Positions 28,667-30,302 of a stretch of DNA of 30,302 bases are shown here, one piece after another. The translations under genes were made by a program, and so were the position numbers. The notes beneath the pieces are model-generated. The model was not told the origin of the DNA. It ran no database searches and worked only from the letters and a program-made list of their open reading frames with translations. Numbering within the stretch: the stretch's first letter is position 1; every line of letters starts with the position of its first letter. Source of the stretch: a virus; the IMG/VR virus record IMGVR_UViG_3300008107_006570, positions 1 through 30,302 of that record. One strand, written 5' to 3'.

Positions 28667-30302
28667 TTAAAATTTTGATAAATGTGAAAATGTTGATTGT
28701 AACCAATCTAATACATTTGGGAATGAATCTAACATACGATGCTTTAATCCCAATTTAAGAAACTCTTGCTTCTCAAGCTTTGTTATTGGTTCATCGTATC
28801 TATCCATAATTTTCATTTTAAGGTTTCCACTAAATTCAGGTTCTGATAATTGCATCAATTTACGATTTCTTTCGCAAATTTCCAAATTATCTAAAAATAA
28901 TTCGTGAGCCTTAATCTTTTTATCCAATGTATTTACATACTCAACCATTGTTTCGGTTGTATGTGTGGTTTCTTCTGTAAGGATTGGAAATGCTTTGATA
29001 ATAGTTTTTGCACCTAATCCATTAATACCTTCGATGTTATCCGATTTATCACCATCAATCATTCTGAAGTTAACAAAATTGTGTGGATGAAATCCGTATT
29101 CTTCTTTAACTTCATCTATTGTATAAACTTTCTTTTTTGTTGGCGAATAAACAGATACATCTTTATTTACTAATTGTAAAAAATCTTTATCGGAACTCAT
29201 AATAATAACCTTCTCATCTTCTTGTCGAAGTTGAGTTGTTATATACCCAATAACATCATCAGCCTCAATACCATCATAAACCATTAAGGTTACAGGTAGG
29301 GCTGTTAATAGTTCGGCTAATCCAACCATCTGCCTTCTCATAGAGATTTGCTCATCTTCGGGATTCATATCCACAGTGATGGCACGATTTAGGCGGATTT
29401 TGTTTTTAGCTCTATCGGCTTTATAACCTCCGTAAATTTTCTTTCTGCTGTCTGAACCACCCTTGCCATCGAATACGATGATACAACGGGTTGGGTTTAA
29501 AGTACGGATAGCGTAGCCGATACTTTTTAAAGTACCGACTATGCCTCCAATATGGTCACCATTATCGTTTAGATTTGGTGCGGTTGACCAAGAACGAATG
29601 CTTAATTCTTCGTTTTTAAGAATATCTGGAAAATCCTTTGATTGGAATTTGATAACTTCTCCGGTATCGGTATCAATGTATTCATACCATGCACCACCTT
29701 GCTTTACCAATTTGTTATCTTTCATTACTCCCAACCAACTTCCGTAGTTATCAATACCTCTATCAAAGAAGATATTGAAATCGGCGTGTCTTAATGGTGG
29801 TCCTAAACGATTTTTGATAACCTGTGCTCTTACTTTGATACCAACAATCTTATCACCTACTTTAAGTTGTCCCATTGATTTCAAACGGAAACGAACAGAA
29901 GCATGGAATGCTAATGCTTTACCACCTGATGTTGTCCAAGGGTCACTAAATGCCATTGCGTTCATCTTTTGACGAAGTTGGTTAGTAAACACTAAACAAA
30001 TGTTCTGTCTACCAATCATATTCGTAATCTTTCTCATCGCTTTGGAGATAATGATTGCTTTATCGGTTGCGTAACCATCTTTATCATAATCAGCTTCTAA
30101 TTCCTTTTTTGTAGATGCAGCTGCTACTGAATCTACTACGATAGTTACCAATTTGTTTTTATCACCTGTTCTAACTTTCTCAATGATTGTTTCACAAGCT
30201 TCAAAAATACCTTCAACCGTATCTACTGAAACGTATAGTAATTTTGAAATATCAACACCAATTGCTTCCAAAAACTCCCTATTAACGGCAGTTTCGGTAT
30301 CA
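28667..30302 (-). CDS. RecA-like recombinase fused to a 5'-3' exonuclease/flap endonuclease (5' end missing)
   Basis: The frame is open through the right edge, reading DTETAVNREFLEAIGVD there, so the Walker A part lies outside; a TTG at 30271 is not the true start. Numbering from that TTG, residues 1-222 are RecA-like: Walker B LVTIVVDSVAA, TNQLRQK, TTSGGKALAFHASVRF and the GAWYEYIDTDTGE tail. From about 225, SIRSWSTAPNL starts a T4 RNase H/T5 FEN-type nuclease with D268, EADD (336-339), SSDKDF (359-364) and the helix-hairpin GDKSDNIEGINGLGAKT. The first nuclease strand with its catalytic Asp (normally a DGxN-type start) and the RecA C-terminal end are absent at the join near 29602. This is a real fusion or a collapsed assembly. 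Confidence 0.85.
   Translation of the reverse strand, partial: DTETAVNREFLEAIGVDISKLLYVSVDTVEGIFEACETIIEKVRTGDKNKLVTIVVDSVAAASTKKELEADYDKDGYATDKAIIISKAMRKITNMIGRQNICLVFTNQLRQKMNAMAFSDPWTTSGGKALAFHASVRFRLKSMGQLKVGDKIVGIKVRAQVIKNRLGPPLRHADFNIFFDRGIDNYGSWLGVMKDNKLVKQGGAWYEYIDTDTGEVIKFQSKDFPDILKNEELSIRSWSTAPNLNDNGDHIGGIVGTLKSIGYAIRTLNPTRCIIVFDGKGGSDSRKKIYGGYKADRAKNKIRLNRAITVDMNPEDEQISMRRQMVGLAELLTALPVTLMVYDGIEADDVIGYITTQLRQEDEKVIIMSSDKDFLQLVNKDVSVYSPTKKKVYTIDEVKEEYGFHPHNFVNFRMIDGDKSDNIEGINGLGAKTIIKAFPILTEETTHTTETMVEYVNTLDKKIKAHELFLDNLEICERNRKLMQLSEPEFSGNLKMKIMDRYDEPITKLEKQEFLKLGLKHRMLDSFPNVLDWLQSTFSHLSKF

Noticed and set aside
1-30302. tRNA genes, CRISPR arrays and insertion sequences
   Set aside because: Genes are packed with gaps under 100 nt. 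No cloverleaf-like segment, regular spaced repeats, transposase or terminal inverted repeats were seen by eye.

Overview
The window looks like the early/replication region of a T4-like tailed phage (myovirus type) of a Bacteroidota host, probably a flavobacterium-like one. The phage call rests on a dense, AT-rich, single-strand gene array with a T4-type replisome: family B DNA polymerase, gp45-type sliding clamp, gp44-type and gp62-type clamp-loader subunits, DnaB/gp41-type helicase, a RecA-like recombinase and a T4 RNase H/FEN-type 5' nuclease. Phage metabolic genes accompany it: nrdA, nrdB, thioredoxin, phoH, groES and a MazG-like enzyme. The host call rests on promoters of the Bacteroidota form TTTG-N20-TAnnTTTG and on the near absence of Shine-Dalgarno sequences. 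Every supported gene is on the minus strand, so transcription runs from position 30302 towards 1. Many genes join by ATGA or TAATG stop/start overlaps.

Layout in transcription order. (1) 30302-26729: recA fused to a 5' nuclease, groES, a small unknown gene, replicative helicase. (2) 26631-22936: nrdB, a broken nrdA, phoH, thioredoxin, which is a dNTP-supply block. (3) 22931-21623: a glycosyltransferase-like protein and an SGNH hydrolase. (4) 21585-17289: a small HTH protein, a 52-aa protein, two tandem Mom-like proteins, a DUF4338 (DruA-like) protein and a GT-B glycosyltransferase. This block runs straight into DNA polymerase and is the best candidate for an undescribed system, possibly DNA hypermodification. 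(5) 17289-10569: DNA polymerase, sliding clamp, unknown gene, MazG-like, clamp loader large subunit, zinc-ribbon protein, clamp loader small subunit, Cas4/RecB-like nuclease and a ribbon-helix-helix (RHH) regulator. (6) 10552-1: a large sugar and glycosyltransferase cluster (two GT4-type enzymes, two unknown genes, sugar epimerase, several GT-A-like proteins, a HAD-nucleotidyltransferase fusion, a methyltransferase and a GDPD-like enzyme).

Three start codons (21585, 19629, 11665) lie exactly 4 nt after a promoter -7 box, and each box lies exactly 20 nt from a TTTG. This implies leaderless mRNAs. A fourth copy of the promoter, with a longer leader, precedes the sliding clamp. A 10-bp perfect inverted repeat fills the gap before the RHH gene and is probably its operator.

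Two core genes carry lesions. nrdA lacks about 109 nt and changes frame while keeping all the catalytic residues that can be located. The recombinase and 5' nuclease are joined in frame with loss of the recombinase tail and of the first nuclease strand. These are either assembly collapses or real deletions, and reads would decide. No tRNA, CRISPR array, insertion sequence or strong terminator was seen. No gene-free stretch exceeds 300 bases; the longest is 97 nt (26632-26728).
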